Origin: Flavobacterium sp. Leaf82
GTDB lineage: Bacteria; Bacteroidota; Bacteroidia; Flavobacteriales; Flavobacteriaceae
Length of the DNA: 64,000 bases
Assembly (NCBI RefSeq): GCF_001422725.1
Contig: NZ_LMMA01000036.1
Span: forward strand, 134,274-198,273
Reading direction: 5' to 3'
Made by a program: the position numbers and the translations under genes. Shown piece by piece: positions 43,272 through 52,936 of this stretch. The notes under the pieces are model-generated. The model worked only from the letters and a program-made list of their open reading frames with translations, was not told the origin of the DNA and did not search any database. Numbering within the stretch: the first letter of the stretch is position 1; every line of letters begins with the position of its first letter.

Positions 43272-44462
43272 CTACGATTTCAAAAGTTCTTTTAATTTTT
43301 CTTCTAATGCAGCGCCTCTTAAGTTATCGCTTATAATTATGCCTTTACTATCTACTAAATAAGTGGCGGGAATTGTTTTTACATTAAAAGCATTGCTTAC
43401 TTTGTTATCGTCTAAAAGATTGTGCCATTGCATGTTTTCCTGCCCCAGCGCTTTAAGCCAAGCTTTTTGATCTTTGTCGATTGAGATGCTTAAAATTTCA
43501 AACCCTTTATCCGAATAAGCGGCATAGGCTGTTTTTAAATTCGGAATTTCTTTTCGACACGGACCGCACCACGATGCCCAAAAGTCTATTAGAATGTATT
43601 TTTTTCCTGCTGTGATATCTTTTACATTCAATGCTTTTCCGTCTTTGTCATTTAAGGCAAAATTGGAAAGATTTGTCCCTACCAACGATTTAGGATTTAC
43701 TTCCTTTTCTACCAATTGTCCGTAATAACTTTTCTTGGCTGTTTCAGAAAATTGTTCAAAAACTGGCTTTTGGTCAGGTGTAAAATAACTGTATTGTGTC
43801 AGCATAAAAAATGGTCCCCACCAGGTAGCTTTGTGCTTTGCTATTAAATTTTCAGAACTGGATTGTACTTTGGCAAAAAAGGCTTTTTCATCTGCTTCAA
43901 ATTTTTTCCATTCTGGTGAGTTTCCAATAGAATCCATTAGCTTTTTATTTCCTGCTGTTCTGGCTTTTCCATATAAATTAGAAATGGCTTCGGTTCCTTT
44001 GTGATATGCTGCGTAGTCATTGTTTAAATCTTCCCTGAAAGCCGTTTCTTTTTTGAAATAATCATTTGATTTTGATCCTGTAACTACTTCATTTTTAAAA
44101 TTGATTCTTTCATTCTCTTTTGAAGTTTCGGCTTCTGCTGTTACTTTTATTTTAGAATTTTCAATCAGAACGGGAATATATCCTTTGTTTTTTCCAAAGG
44201 AAAGATAAAATAAACGTGGTTCTTTTAATTTTCCTGTAAAGCTAAATTTGCCGTCTTTACTTGTAGTTTCTGCAACCGCGTTTTCCGATGAATGTGTTGC
44301 TCCGGGAATCAACTCAATTGTGGTTCCGTCACTTAATCCTTTTATACTTCCTTCAAGAATATATGATTGTGGAGCTGCCTTTTTTGTCTGTGCCTGATTG
44401 CTGTATGAAATCATGGAAAGCCCCAGACATAATCCGAATATTTTATATTTAATTGTATTCAT
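43272..44462 (-). CDS. TlpA-like thioredoxin with DUF4369 domain, copy 1
   Basis: 396 residues with a signal peptide ending near NQAQ rather than a lipobox. The DUF4369-type N-terminal domain (YILEGSIKGLSDGTTIELIPG) is followed by a long helical middle. The C-terminal thioredoxin domain has WCGPC (Cys299, Cys302) and TIPATYLVDS with the cis-Pro. It is soluble and periplasmic, while copy 2 is lipid-anchored. It follows SusD by 66 bp, with a terminator-like hairpin in the gap, so expression may be lower than that of SusCD. Confidence 0.88.
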   Translation of the reverse strand: MNTIKYKIFGLCLGLSMISYSNQAQTKKAAPQSYILEGSIKGLSDGTTIELIPGATHSSENAVAETTSKDGKFSFTGKLKEPRLFYLSFGKNKGYIPVLIENSKIKVTAEAETSKENERINFKNEVVTGSKSNDYFKKETAFREDLNNDYAAYHKGTEAISNLYGKARTAGNKKLMDSIGNSPEWKKFEADEKAFFAKVQSSSENLIAKHKATWWGPFFMLTQYSYFTPDQKPVFEQFSETAKKSYYGQLVEKEVNPKSLVGTNLSNFALNDKDGKALNVKDITAGKKYILIDFWASWCGPCRKEIPNLKTAYAAYSDKGFEILSISIDKDQKAWLKALGQENMQWHNLLDDNKVSNAFNVKTIPATYLVDSKGIIISDNLRGAALEEKLKELLKS

Positions 44463-44482
44463 ATTTTGATTGCAGTTTTAGA

Positions 44483-44521
44483 AAAAGCTTCCTTTTCAGG
44501 GTTCTTAATCAGGAAGCTTTT
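44483..44521 (-). terminator. Hairpin between SusD and the TlpA gene
   Basis: Stem AAAAGCTTCC/GGAAGCTTTT with T residues on the minus strand, 8 bp after the SusD stop. It is a partial terminator that would make TlpA-DsbD expression sub-stoichiometric. Confidence 0.7.
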
Positions 44522-44528
44522 AAGATTT

Positions 44529-45935
44529 TTATTTGTCTACATTTTGGGTAATTGTTCCGTTACCAGGGTTTTTAGTCGCGCCCTGAGGAAATGGCATTGT
44601 CCATAAATGAGAGGTTGACGATAAAGTATAGGTTGTTCCTGCATCTACTTTTGAGAAACTCACTTTATAAATTCCTTCTGCATTTAAACGACGCGCATCT
44701 GCAAAAGGAATAAGGGTTAAAATAAGTTCGTTATTCTTGGTTTTAAAAATAGCGTTTAATGCAGCCGTTTTATCTGTAGTTACAATATCCTGATACAAAA
44801 CCGGAAGTATACGGGTTTTGCGAACTGTATTAAGTACTGTTAATGCATCGCTTATTTGTCCTGCTCGTGCCAGACATTCTGCTTTGATCAAATAAATTTC
44901 TACAGTTGTAATTCCGCCATAATTAAACATGCCTGACAAGGTTCTTCTGTAATAGGTTTCTACACCAACGGTCCTGATTTTCCAACGTGATTTAAAGCGG
45001 ACATCTCCGGCTTCAAAACGCTGCGCACGGTCTACAGGAATACTAAATTCTGTAGATAAATAAGTGGTAGCGCCATGACGATACGTATAATTCTCAACAT
45101 AATCATATCCCATTGGTGATGGTGTATTGGTATAAGAATTAGGCAAATCGATTATGGTTTTATTAGTGGTATAATAGGCGTTCCAGTCGTATAGTTTATT
45201 GTTTTCGGCAAGAGCCAGATTTGCATATTTTAAAGCTTCGGTATAATTACTCATTTGCAAATAAACGCGGGAATAAAACGCATAACCTGCTCCTAGATTA
45301 GGATGCAAAGCGGTTTGCGAAACTTTTGGTAAATAAGGCAATGCTTCTTTTACATCTGTCAGGATAAAATCATACAGTTCCTGAATAGTTACTTGTTTGC
45401 TTGGCGCATTAATATCTGCACTTGTAATTAAAGGCACTGATAATTTTGTCGATGCTGTTGATGCCTCGTAAGTATCTGCATAAAAATTTACCAGATTATA
45501 GTATGACATGGCGCGTAAAATTTTTGCTTCTGCCCAAACCACTCTTTTTTCAGCTTCCGTTGCTTCTGTTGTGGTTAAGGCATTCGAAATAATCAAATTA
45601 AAAGTAGAAATTCCTGCATATTGTCCGTAATACAATCTTTCGTCTGATTGTTTTAATTCGATACGATCAGCGGTTTCATCCCACATATAATTAGCTTTTG
45701 TCAAACGCTCAGCAGCGAGAGTGGCTACATCGATAAATTTATCGTTCATGAGGTTTAACGCTTGTGCTGCATCTACACTTTGGTTGGTGTATTCGTCACG
45801 AATAAAAGCTTCATAATCAGCTAGTGTTGTTGGTATTTTAGATCCTTTTGGTGCATCATTCAAATAATTATCACAAGATGCTACAACCAATCCTAATGCT
45901 AAAATGTATAGTATATTTATATATATATTTTTCAT
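44529..45935 (-). CDS. SusD/RagB-family substrate-binding lipoprotein
   Basis: 468 residues, lipoprotein (VVASC, Cys21), surface-exposed lid of a SusCD transporter. The TPR-like helical SusD fold is visible (AEAKILRAMSYYNLVNFYADTY, VQISDALTVLNTVRKTR-type repeat helices, then NELILTLIPFADARRL). It is 17 bp from SusC and is shorter than most glycan-binding SusDs, nearer the RagB size range. The ligand cannot be told from sequence. Downstream peptidase and thioredoxins favour a peptide. Confidence 0.9.
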   Translation of the reverse strand: MKNIYINILYILALGLVVASCDNYLNDAPKGSKIPTTLADYEAFIRDEYTNQSVDAAQALNLMNDKFIDVATLAAERLTKANYMWDETADRIELKQSDERLYYGQYAGISTFNLIISNALTTTEATEAEKRVVWAEAKILRAMSYYNLVNFYADTYEASTASTKLSVPLITSADINAPSKQVTIQELYDFILTDVKEALPYLPKVSQTALHPNLGAGYAFYSRVYLQMSNYTEALKYANLALAENNKLYDWNAYYTTNKTIIDLPNSYTNTPSPMGYDYVENYTYRHGATTYLSTEFSIPVDRAQRFEAGDVRFKSRWKIRTVGVETYYRRTLSGMFNYGGITTVEIYLIKAECLARAGQISDALTVLNTVRKTRILPVLYQDIVTTDKTAALNAIFKTKNNELILTLIPFADARRLNAEGIYKVSFSKVDAGTTYTLSSTSHLWTMPFPQGATKNPGNGTITQNVDK

Positions 45936-45952
45936 AGTATAGTCTTTTTAAA

Positions 45953-48900
45953 TTAGAAGTTAATGTTTACACCAAAAACTAAACTTGGGGATTGAAAACC
46001 ATTTAAAAGATATTTAGCATCTCTGCTTTTTGCTAGCGTAAAAACATTTTCTGCGTTAAGATTAAAGCGCACATCTTGTAAGTTCACTCTTTTTATCGCG
46101 TCTTTTGGCAATTGATAGGCTAATGAAACATTGCTTAATCTGATATTCGATGCATCAAGAATATTGATATCTGCGTAACGATAGATATCGCGGGAATCTG
46201 AAATAAAATCTGCTTCGTATTCGTATACCGCACGAGGTACATTAGTAAATGCTTCGTCGCCGGGCTGTTGCCAACGGTTTACGATATTTTTATTTACAGT
46301 GGTAATATCTGTTACATAACTTCCTAATGCGCTGGAATAATTATTCTCTAACATTGGCAAAAATGTATTTCTTATTTTATGTCCTAATTCATAGATAAAT
46401 AATGCCGAAAGCGAGAAATTTTTATAGTTCACCGCAGTATGAAATGATCCGCTATGAGTTGGTACAGTTGAACCATAATCCTGAATTGCATTTAAATCAG
46501 CCGGATTATAAATCACTTTTTCGCCTTTTGCATTATAAACCTGAGGTAATCCTTTCTCGTTTAATCCTGCCCATTTATAACCGTAAATTGTGTTGTAATC
46601 GTTGCCTATTCTAGGATAAGCAGACGGATAATCTAATTGCAGGTAATATACGGGAGCTTCGACTTTTACATAATCGACTTTGTTTTTGTTATAGGCATAT
46701 AGAACAGAAGCATCCCACGAGAATGAACCTGCTTTTACAATTGTTCCTCTTAAACTTGCTTCGATCCCTTTATTGGTCATTTCGCCGTTATTTATTCTAT
46801 AAGTCGAATAACCAAATCCTTCTGTAGGAACTCCATTACTGCTTGCTAACAAATCTTGTCCTTTTTTATTGTAAACATCAAAAGTTCCGCCTAATCTGTT
46901 ATTAAAAAATGCAAAATCTAAACCTATATTGGTTGTAGTAGTTTTTTCCCATGATAATTCAGGATTTGGTCTTGAATTAACATATCCCTGATTTCCACCC
47001 ACATTTGTATTGGCATAATAACTGGCTGTTAAATATGGTGCAGAATCTTTGGCAACGTTTCCACCAATACCATATGATCCACGTAGTTTAAGAGAATTTA
47101 TCCAATCAACTTTAAAAAACGATTCTTTATCAATATTCCACGCTGCTCCTGTAGACCACGTTGGTTTATTTTGGTATTTATTGTCTGTCCCCCAAAGGTT
47201 CGAACGGTCCCAGCGCAAACTTCCGGTTAATGAATATCTTTTGTCATATGTATAACCTCCTGTTCCGTAAAAAGAAACGTATCGGTTTACCAATTCGCGA
47301 TCTGCTGCAAAATTATTTACTCCCATGCTGCCTCCAAAAACTGTTCCGTATACTTTTAGCAAATCAGCCTGATTTACCGGTGTATATGATAAAGTTTGTT
47401 CGTCCCAGCCGTAACGTGTGTTATCTCCGTATTCTACTTTTGAGTGACGAATTTCCAGACCTGCAATTGCGGTTACATCATGTACATTATTAAAAGTCTG
47501 ATCAAAATTTAATTGCTGACGGAAGTTATAAGCATTTGTAAATTGATTTGTTTCTTTTAAAATATCACCATAAGGCAAATTATAAACTGCTTTGTTATTC
47601 GCAATAGTTACTAAACCATTTACTGTAGATCTAACATTAAACGATTCTTTTTCTCTTATTAAACTGCCGCGATCAACACCGTATTCGTACTGAAACATTG
47701 CATTATATGTAAGCGAATGACTGAATTTTACATTAAATTTTGCAAAAGTTCTGTTCAGGAAGTTTTTAGTTTCATTTATGTTACGTCCCAATTCATCCAT
47801 TGGCGTAATATCCATGTTATAAAGACCATAAGTCTTCATGGATTGAAGCGTAAAATTATTATATCGAGATGCTGCTGTAGAAGTAAAATTTGATCCGTCA
47901 TCATTTACTAACTGATTGTACATCTGAAATTTAAATTGTGGTTTGAGCATACTAAAAGGATCGTAAGTTTGTGTATCGCTTTTACTATAATTAATATAAG
48001 AACCTAAATCTAATGAAAGCCAGCTAGTAATATCAGTTGAATTTTTTAAATTAATTCCAATAGATTGATTGTCAGAATAACGGTTTTCGAATTTATTTCC
48101 TTTATAAGTCAGGGAAGCATTAAAACTATTCGATTCTGTTGCTTTGCCTAAACTTACGTTGTGCTGAATAAAATATTGATCGCGTTTTGCATATTTGGCA
48201 ATATCATCATAATATCTGTATCCTTGCGATCCCAGTTGATTTAAACGGTTGTTCATATCTGTTTGGGAAATATTTCCTACATACCCATTTAAAAGAGTTT
48301 GCATTCCCTGGCTTGTAAATACGGCATTGTTTAATAGAGATTGTGCATAAGTATTTGCATTTGCTCCTTTTAAATTGGGATTTGCATCTGCCCAGCCTTT
48401 TTCCAGACCAATAATATCACCTGAATCAGTAAGGTTTCCGGTGTAATTTCTATAGGGAGTCACGGTCAGATTACTTGAAAATGAAATATTTGTTCGTCCT
48501 GCTTTTGCTTTTTTAGTCGTTATTACGATAACACCATTTGCTGCACGTGCACCGTAAATAGAAGACGCCGCGGCATCTTTAAGGACTGTAATGGTTTCAA
48601 TATCTTCTAAGTTTAGGTTGGGTAAGCTTTCTGATAAACGAAAATTTTCATCATACTTTGTGTTCTCGATGGGGAAACCGTCAACTACATACAACGGATT
48701 CGTTAAACCATTCATAGAAGTTGTACCACGAATTTTACCTCCCTGATATCCTACAATACGTCCTTCCAGAATTTTGTCTAAACTGCTTAAACGCTGTTCC
48801 TGAAAATCTTTTGCTTTTAAACTTGAGAATGATCCTGTCGATTTTTGTGCCGAGATATTTTGATATCCAGTTGTCAGGACAACTTCGCCCAATTGCAGTG

Positions 48901-49534
48901 TTTCTTCTTTTAATATAACATTGATAACACTTTTGCCGTCTACTTTTATCTCTTGTCTGATATAACCCAGATAAGCAAAAGCCAATGTCGTTTCGCTGCT
49001 AACGGCAATAATTTGATATTCGCCATTAAAATCTGTCTGAACACCTCTTCCTGAACCATTATCAGAAATTGCTGCTCCTACTAACGGAATCCCTTTTTCA
49101 TCTGTCACTTTACCTTTTACGATAAAATCCTGTTCTGGTTTTTCACGAACAGGCTGTACCGTTTCCGGTGCTTTTTTAGCCGTTAGAATAATGTGGGATC
49201 CTGAAACTTTATAATCTGTACCTGTATTTTTAAAGATCGTATTTAGAATCGTTTCGATAGAAACATCACTGAGCCTGATGTCTATTTTACGGTCTAAATC
49301 AACGGATCTTACATTGTAAACAAATCTATAATCTGTGGTATACTCCAGCTTTTCAATAACTTTACCAACGGTCATGTCGCTGGCATTAAGTGACATTTTT
49401 GCTTTTTGCGAGTACGAAACTCCCGCCTGCATCACTGTCAAAGTGGTCAATAAAAATAATGTAGTCAATTTCATCTTCAAATCAAATTTCAAAAAAGGCT
49501 TGTCGAACCTGATTTTGTTCAATAGTTTTTTCAT
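45953..49534 (-). CDS. SusC/RagA-family TonB-dependent transporter with STN domain
   Basis: About 1193 residues from the ATG at 49534, chosen because it is followed by the usual MKKLLNKIRF leader and then a signal peptide (TTLFLLTTLTVMQAGVSYSQ). An in-frame ATG at 49609 would only add 25 non-signal residues. Order: STN domain (about 45-118, LSDVSIETILNTIFKNTGTDYKV), a carboxypeptidase-like beta domain (138-215, VTDEKGIPLVGAAISDNGSG), the plug (YVVDGFP, VLKDAAASSIYGARAANGVIVITTKK), and the 22-strand barrel. The STN domain contacts FecR, so substrate binding outside can switch on the ECF sigma factor encoded upstream. Confidence 0.92.
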   Translation of the reverse strand: MKKLLNKIRFDKPFLKFDLKMKLTTLFLLTTLTVMQAGVSYSQKAKMSLNASDMTVGKVIEKLEYTTDYRFVYNVRSVDLDRKIDIRLSDVSIETILNTIFKNTGTDYKVSGSHIILTAKKAPETVQPVREKPEQDFIVKGKVTDEKGIPLVGAAISDNGSGRGVQTDFNGEYQIIAVSSETTLAFAYLGYIRQEIKVDGKSVINVILKEETLQLGEVVLTTGYQNISAQKSTGSFSSLKAKDFQEQRLSSLDKILEGRIVGYQGGKIRGTTSMNGLTNPLYVVDGFPIENTKYDENFRLSESLPNLNLEDIETITVLKDAAASSIYGARAANGVIVITTKKAKAGRTNISFSSNLTVTPYRNYTGNLTDSGDIIGLEKGWADANPNLKGANANTYAQSLLNNAVFTSQGMQTLLNGYVGNISQTDMNNRLNQLGSQGYRYYDDIAKYAKRDQYFIQHNVSLGKATESNSFNASLTYKGNKFENRYSDNQSIGINLKNSTDITSWLSLDLGSYINYSKSDTQTYDPFSMLKPQFKFQMYNQLVNDDGSNFTSTAASRYNNFTLQSMKTYGLYNMDITPMDELGRNINETKNFLNRTFAKFNVKFSHSLTYNAMFQYEYGVDRGSLIREKESFNVRSTVNGLVTIANNKAVYNLPYGDILKETNQFTNAYNFRQQLNFDQTFNNVHDVTAIAGLEIRHSKVEYGDNTRYGWDEQTLSYTPVNQADLLKVYGTVFGGSMGVNNFAADRELVNRYVSFYGTGGYTYDKRYSLTGSLRWDRSNLWGTDNKYQNKPTWSTGAAWNIDKESFFKVDWINSLKLRGSYGIGGNVAKDSAPYLTASYYANTNVGGNQGYVNSRPNPELSWEKTTTTNIGLDFAFFNNRLGGTFDVYNKKGQDLLASSNGVPTEGFGYSTYRINNGEMTNKGIEASLRGTIVKAGSFSWDASVLYAYNKNKVDYVKVEAPVYYLQLDYPSAYPRIGNDYNTIYGYKWAGLNEKGLPQVYNAKGEKVIYNPADLNAIQDYGSTVPTHSGSFHTAVNYKNFSLSALFIYELGHKIRNTFLPMLENNYSSALGSYVTDITTVNKNIVNRWQQPGDEAFTNVPRAVYEYEADFISDSRDIYRYADINILDASNIRLSNVSLAYQLPKDAIKRVNLQDVRFNLNAENVFTLAKSRDAKYLLNGFQSPSLVFGVNINF

Positions 49535-49836
49535 ACTTTTAAAATGTTTTTTTAATGTTGGTTGGTTAATTAACTGATCGCATTTATTCACCGGGAAATG
49601 TTGGCGCATTTTCCGGTTTTTTTATATAAAACACAATCCTTTTTTTTCCGGACGTTTTGTTACATAGGCTTTTTTAATTTTAGATTTTTTATTGTTAGAT
49701 TATTAGACTTGTTAGATTGTTAGATTGTTAGACTATTTAGATTATTTACTATAAACTCACATCTCTATTTTCTATTCTCTTTATTCTTTCATCTTGCTTC
49801 TTTCATCTTTCTTATTTCCTCTTTCATCTCTTTCCT
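49535..49836. other. Low-complexity gap between SusC and FecR
   Basis: About 300 bp with no gene. The middle (49691-49747) is an irregular array of GTTAGATT/ATTAGACT units. The side next to FecR (49757-49840) is a CTTTCATCTT-type pyrimidine-rich tract. The SusC promoter should be here but no convincing -7 box was found. Confidence 0.5.
49691..49747. repeat. Irregular GTTAGATT-type array
   Basis: Six or so degenerate copies of a 7-9 bp unit (TTGTTAGAT, ATTAGACT) upstream of SusC. Simple-sequence repeat, no coding frame. Confidence 0.65.
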
Positions 49837-50988
49837 CTACTTAATCGTTATCTCATCTTCCTTTATCTTATAATCAATCGCATAACTATCGCTAAAATAT
49901 TTCAGCACCACTTCGATCGGTTCATTGTCGAAACGGGCGTTGAAAATTTCTTTACCAAGTGCTTTATTTTTATTGATAAACGTTACGTTATAATGGCGTT
50001 CTAGTTTTTTGATAATCGCATCAAACGAAGCATTCTTAAATACGAGACTACCTTCTACCCAAGCCGTATAATAATCTGTATTTACAGGTTCAGCAGTGAT
50101 TTTTTGCTGCCCTCTTGTGCTCGATCCTTTTAATCCGGGAGTTAAATAAACCTGATTGTCTGTTGTTTTTTTGTCTTTATAAAGCGAAACTTTTCCTTCG
50201 ACCAGAACAATATCAGTGCTTGTATCTTCTGTATACGAGTTCACATTGAACTTAGTTCCCAATACTTCGACATTTACATCCTGAGTATTTACGGTAAAAG
50301 GATGTGTTTTATCTTTTGAAACTTCAAAATAAGCTTCACCAATTAAATACACCTGCCTGTTTTTATTTTTAGCAAACTGAACGGGATATCGCAATGAAGT
50401 TCCTGCATTTAAGTGTACAATTGTACCATCTGATAACTGGACTTCAAATTTTTTACCGTACGGAATTCTCAAAGTATTGTAGACTAATTCTCCGCTTGAA
50501 TAAGCATTTGAATACACCAATCTGTTTTTCTCTTGTTTGCCAATTACTGTTCCGTATTTGTCCGTTATATTTCTGGCTTCGGCTGTATCGATTGTTTCAA
50601 CAGATTCATTGTCTAATTGCAAAACAATATCATCTTCTCTGGGCACAACAACATTTTGTTTATGATGAAACAAATCCGATTTTTGATAGAAATAAAATCC
50701 GCCTAAAACCAGTACCAAAATTGCCGCATATTTATAATAAGATGAAAATCTTCTTTTTTGAAAAACGGTATTCTCTTTCTCAATTCTTTCTGATAATTGT
50801 TTTTTTACCTCGGCTGAATCAAAAGTGTACATTGCAGCATCAATTGCGTAGTTGGTTTTTACAAAATCCCGAAACACAATTTGATTCTCCTCTTCTTTAA
50901 GCCATTCCGTCAAGGTTTCGATTTCGTCTCTACTTGCCTGATTTGTGATAAACTTAACAATTAATCGCTCTGACTTTTTCACTGTCAT
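49837..50988 (-). CDS. FecR-family anti-sigma factor
   Basis: About 383 residues from the ATG at 50988. An ATG at 51027 exists, but its extra 13 residues precede the conserved KKSERLIVKFITNQAS start. It has a cytoplasmic N-terminal helix bundle that holds the sigma factor, one membrane helix (YYKYAAILVLVLGGFYFYQ, near 85-103), and a periplasmic FecR beta domain (FEVQLSDGTIVHLNAGTSLRYP, YLIGEAYFEVSKDKTHPF). A C-terminal STN-like domain (FDNEPIEVVLKYFSDSYAIDYKI) follows. It divergently neighbours the ECF sigma gene and precedes the STN-type SusC, a standard cell-surface signalling trio. Confidence 0.9.
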   Translation of the reverse strand: MTVKKSERLIVKFITNQASRDEIETLTEWLKEEENQIVFRDFVKTNYAIDAAMYTFDSAEVKKQLSERIEKENTVFQKRRFSSYYKYAAILVLVLGGFYFYQKSDLFHHKQNVVVPREDDIVLQLDNESVETIDTAEARNITDKYGTVIGKQEKNRLVYSNAYSSGELVYNTLRIPYGKKFEVQLSDGTIVHLNAGTSLRYPVQFAKNKNRQVYLIGEAYFEVSKDKTHPFTVNTQDVNVEVLGTKFNVNSYTEDTSTDIVLVEGKVSLYKDKKTTDNQVYLTPGLKGSSTRGQQKITAEPVNTDYYTAWVEGSLVFKNASFDAIIKKLERHYNVTFINKNKALGKEIFNARFDNEPIEVVLKYFSDSYAIDYKIKEDEITIK

Positions 50989-51140
50989 TTTACTTGTTTT
51001 TAATATTATTACGAAGCAAAAAAACAAAACCCTAACAATTTGATAAAGTTTTTTTCATTTTGCTGATTTTTTTATTTTTCACAAGTCTTTTCTCTCAATA
51101 AACTATACTAATTTGATAGAAATAAAATAGTAAATGTTTT

Positions 51141-51148
51141 TATCTTTG
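51141..51148 (+). promoter_or_regulatory. Candidate -7 box of the ECF sigma gene
   Basis: TATCTTTG fits the flavobacterial TAnnTTTG consensus. An upstream TTTG at 51112-51115 lies 25 bp away, slightly longer than usual. The start codon is 120 bp downstream, leaving a long leader. Confidence 0.45.
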
Positions 51149-51267
51149 CGTTTTTGCGTGTTTTTATTTGTACTAATTTTCAAATAGAAAATCAAAAAAA
51201 GGCTAAATTTCACAAAATACAGGGCGTATTTTAGTCCTAAAAACTATTAATTTATATATTTGATTCT

Positions 51268-51870
51268 ATGAATATTGATGATTATACCGATAATGCGACA
51301 CTAATTGATTCTCTCAGCAAAGGAGATGAAAGCGCATATACGTATCTTATCGACACCTATCATCATAAACTTTGTGTGTATGCCAATAGTCTGGTAAAAA
51401 ATATTTATAGTGCCGAGGATATCGTGCAGAATGTTTTTATTAAGGTTTGGGAACAGCGCACGAGATTAAAACCCGATCACGCCATAAAAAGTTTTCTGTA
51501 TAAATTAGTCTACAACGAATTCATTGATTTATATCGAAAAAACCAATCTTTATTCTCCCTCGAAAAATCGTATTATGACGCCTTAAACTCTGTTATTCAA
51601 GAAGATGACTCAGAGTCATTTCAGCGTGTGCTGAATGTGGTTAACAGAGAAATCCAAAACCTTCCGCCAAAATGTAAAGAAGTTTTTATATTAAGTAAAA
51701 AAGAAGGTTTAACCAATATCGAAATTGCAGAACATCTCGATGTATCCATAAAAACAGTTGAAGCCCAGATTACCAAAGCTTTTTCGATATTGCGATCGTC
51801 CTTAGAAGAAAAAGTAAGAAGTGTTTTATTTATGTTATTTTCTAAGAAAAAAAAATTCAGACTCAACTAA
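51268..51870 (+). CDS. ECF sigma factor (sigma-70 family, FecI-like)
   Basis: 200 residues. Sigma region 2 is YSAEDIVQNVFIKVWEQRTRL, next to KSFLYKLVYNEFIDLYRK. Region 4 is LPPKCKEVFILSKKEGLTNIEIAEHLDVSIKTVEAQITKAF, an HTH that binds the -35 of target promoters. It is divergent from FecR. Together they should activate the SusC-SusD-TlpA-M16 genes when the SusC ligand is present. The C-terminal tail is basic (SKKKKFRLN). Confidence 0.92.
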   Translation: MNIDDYTDNATLIDSLSKGDESAYTYLIDTYHHKLCVYANSLVKNIYSAEDIVQNVFIKVWEQRTRLKPDHAIKSFLYKLVYNEFIDLYRKNQSLFSLEKSYYDALNSVIQEDDSESFQRVLNVVNREIQNLPPKCKEVFILSKKEGLTNIEIAEHLDVSIKTVEAQITKAFSILRSSLEEKVRSVLFMLFSKKKKFRLN

Positions 51871-52118
51871 TCGTTTCCTCTGAATTTCATATAATTTTAT
51901 TTGAGTAGAATTTTTAAACACATAGAAACATCGCTTTTTGTTTGCTTAAAAAAGGCATTTCACTTTACATCAATTCACATAGCGATCCGCAGAAAACAGC
52001 TGACTTTTACAAAATGTATCAAGTCTATAATCTTTATTCTTGCCTCTATATTCTTTATTCTATACTCTTGCCTCTATAATCTTGCTTCTTGCTTCTTTAC
52101 TCTTACTATTCTCCCTCC

Positions 52119-52838
52119 TTAAAACTCCAACACAGGTTTTTTCATATCGTGGTACAACAGCACTTTCCAATGTTCGTCTTTTGCTTGCTGTTCCCATTTT
52201 TTTCGCGATTCCATTGCACGTTTGCCATCATAATCTGTTTTGTAGGCAACATGCATTTTTAAATATGCTTCTTGTGGCAAGTCATCGGCTCCGTAAAAGG
52301 TAATTTCGTTATTTTCCTTAATCCAGAAAACCTGATGAAATGGCGAATGTCCTCCTGAAACTTCATAGAAAATTTCGTTTGTTATTTCTCCCTGATCTTC
52401 TTCAAGGAATTCTACATTTGGAAACTTTTTTATTTCATTCAAAATCTCCAGATTATAAGACGGATGTTGTTGGGTTAATGCAAAATCAAGTTCTCTTTTT
52501 TGCATGTAAATAGTTGCATCAGGAAAATTTTGAACGAAAGTTTCTCCTTCAAAAGAGCCAATTCCTTCGATATGATCTTTATGGAAATGCGAAATCAGGA
52601 CTTTTGTAATTTGTTCCGGCCGAATGTTATGACTTTCAAGTAAATAATGAATAAATGGTTTGTCGTTTTTAGTAAATCCCAAACCTAAATCTAGTAGTAT
52701 ATAATCGTTTTGAGTAACGATCAAAAAAGGCTGAATCGCCATTTTTAATCCTGAATCAAGCGGAAATTCATTTATGAGTTTAAATTCTTTTTCGCCGTTT
52801 ACAACGTAATTCCCTTCTTGTAATGGTATTATTTTCAT
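52119..52838 (-). CDS. Metallo-beta-lactamase-fold hydrolase
   Basis: 239 residues, cytoplasmic (no leader). Zinc motif HxHxDH as SHFHKDHIEGIGSF (near residue 95-105), later GGHSPFH and a final His near the C-terminus (LYHDMKKP). Family members include lactonases, glyoxalase II-like thioesterases and related hydrolases. Substrate unknown. It is divergent from a LysR-type regulator that probably controls it. Confidence 0.8.
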   Translation of the reverse strand: MKIIPLQEGNYVVNGEKEFKLINEFPLDSGLKMAIQPFLIVTQNDYILLDLGLGFTKNDKPFIHYLLESHNIRPEQITKVLISHFHKDHIEGIGSFEGETFVQNFPDATIYMQKRELDFALTQQHPSYNLEILNEIKKFPNVEFLEEDQGEITNEIFYEVSGGHSPFHQVFWIKENNEITFYGADDLPQEAYLKMHVAYKTDYDGKRAMESRKKWEQQAKDEHWKVLLYHDMKKPVLEF

Positions 52839-52936
52839 TTTACTGTTGTCATTATTTTCTACAAAGGTCTAAAGAATTTCTATATTTGTAAAACCTTATT
52901 TTTCGATAGCATCAATCGATAAAACCGATTTACAAA

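Noticed and set aside
51901..52122. Hydrophobic open frame after the sigma factor gene
   Set aside because: It covers a pyrimidine-rich low-complexity tract and starts without a good initiation context. The hydrophobic residues come from base composition.
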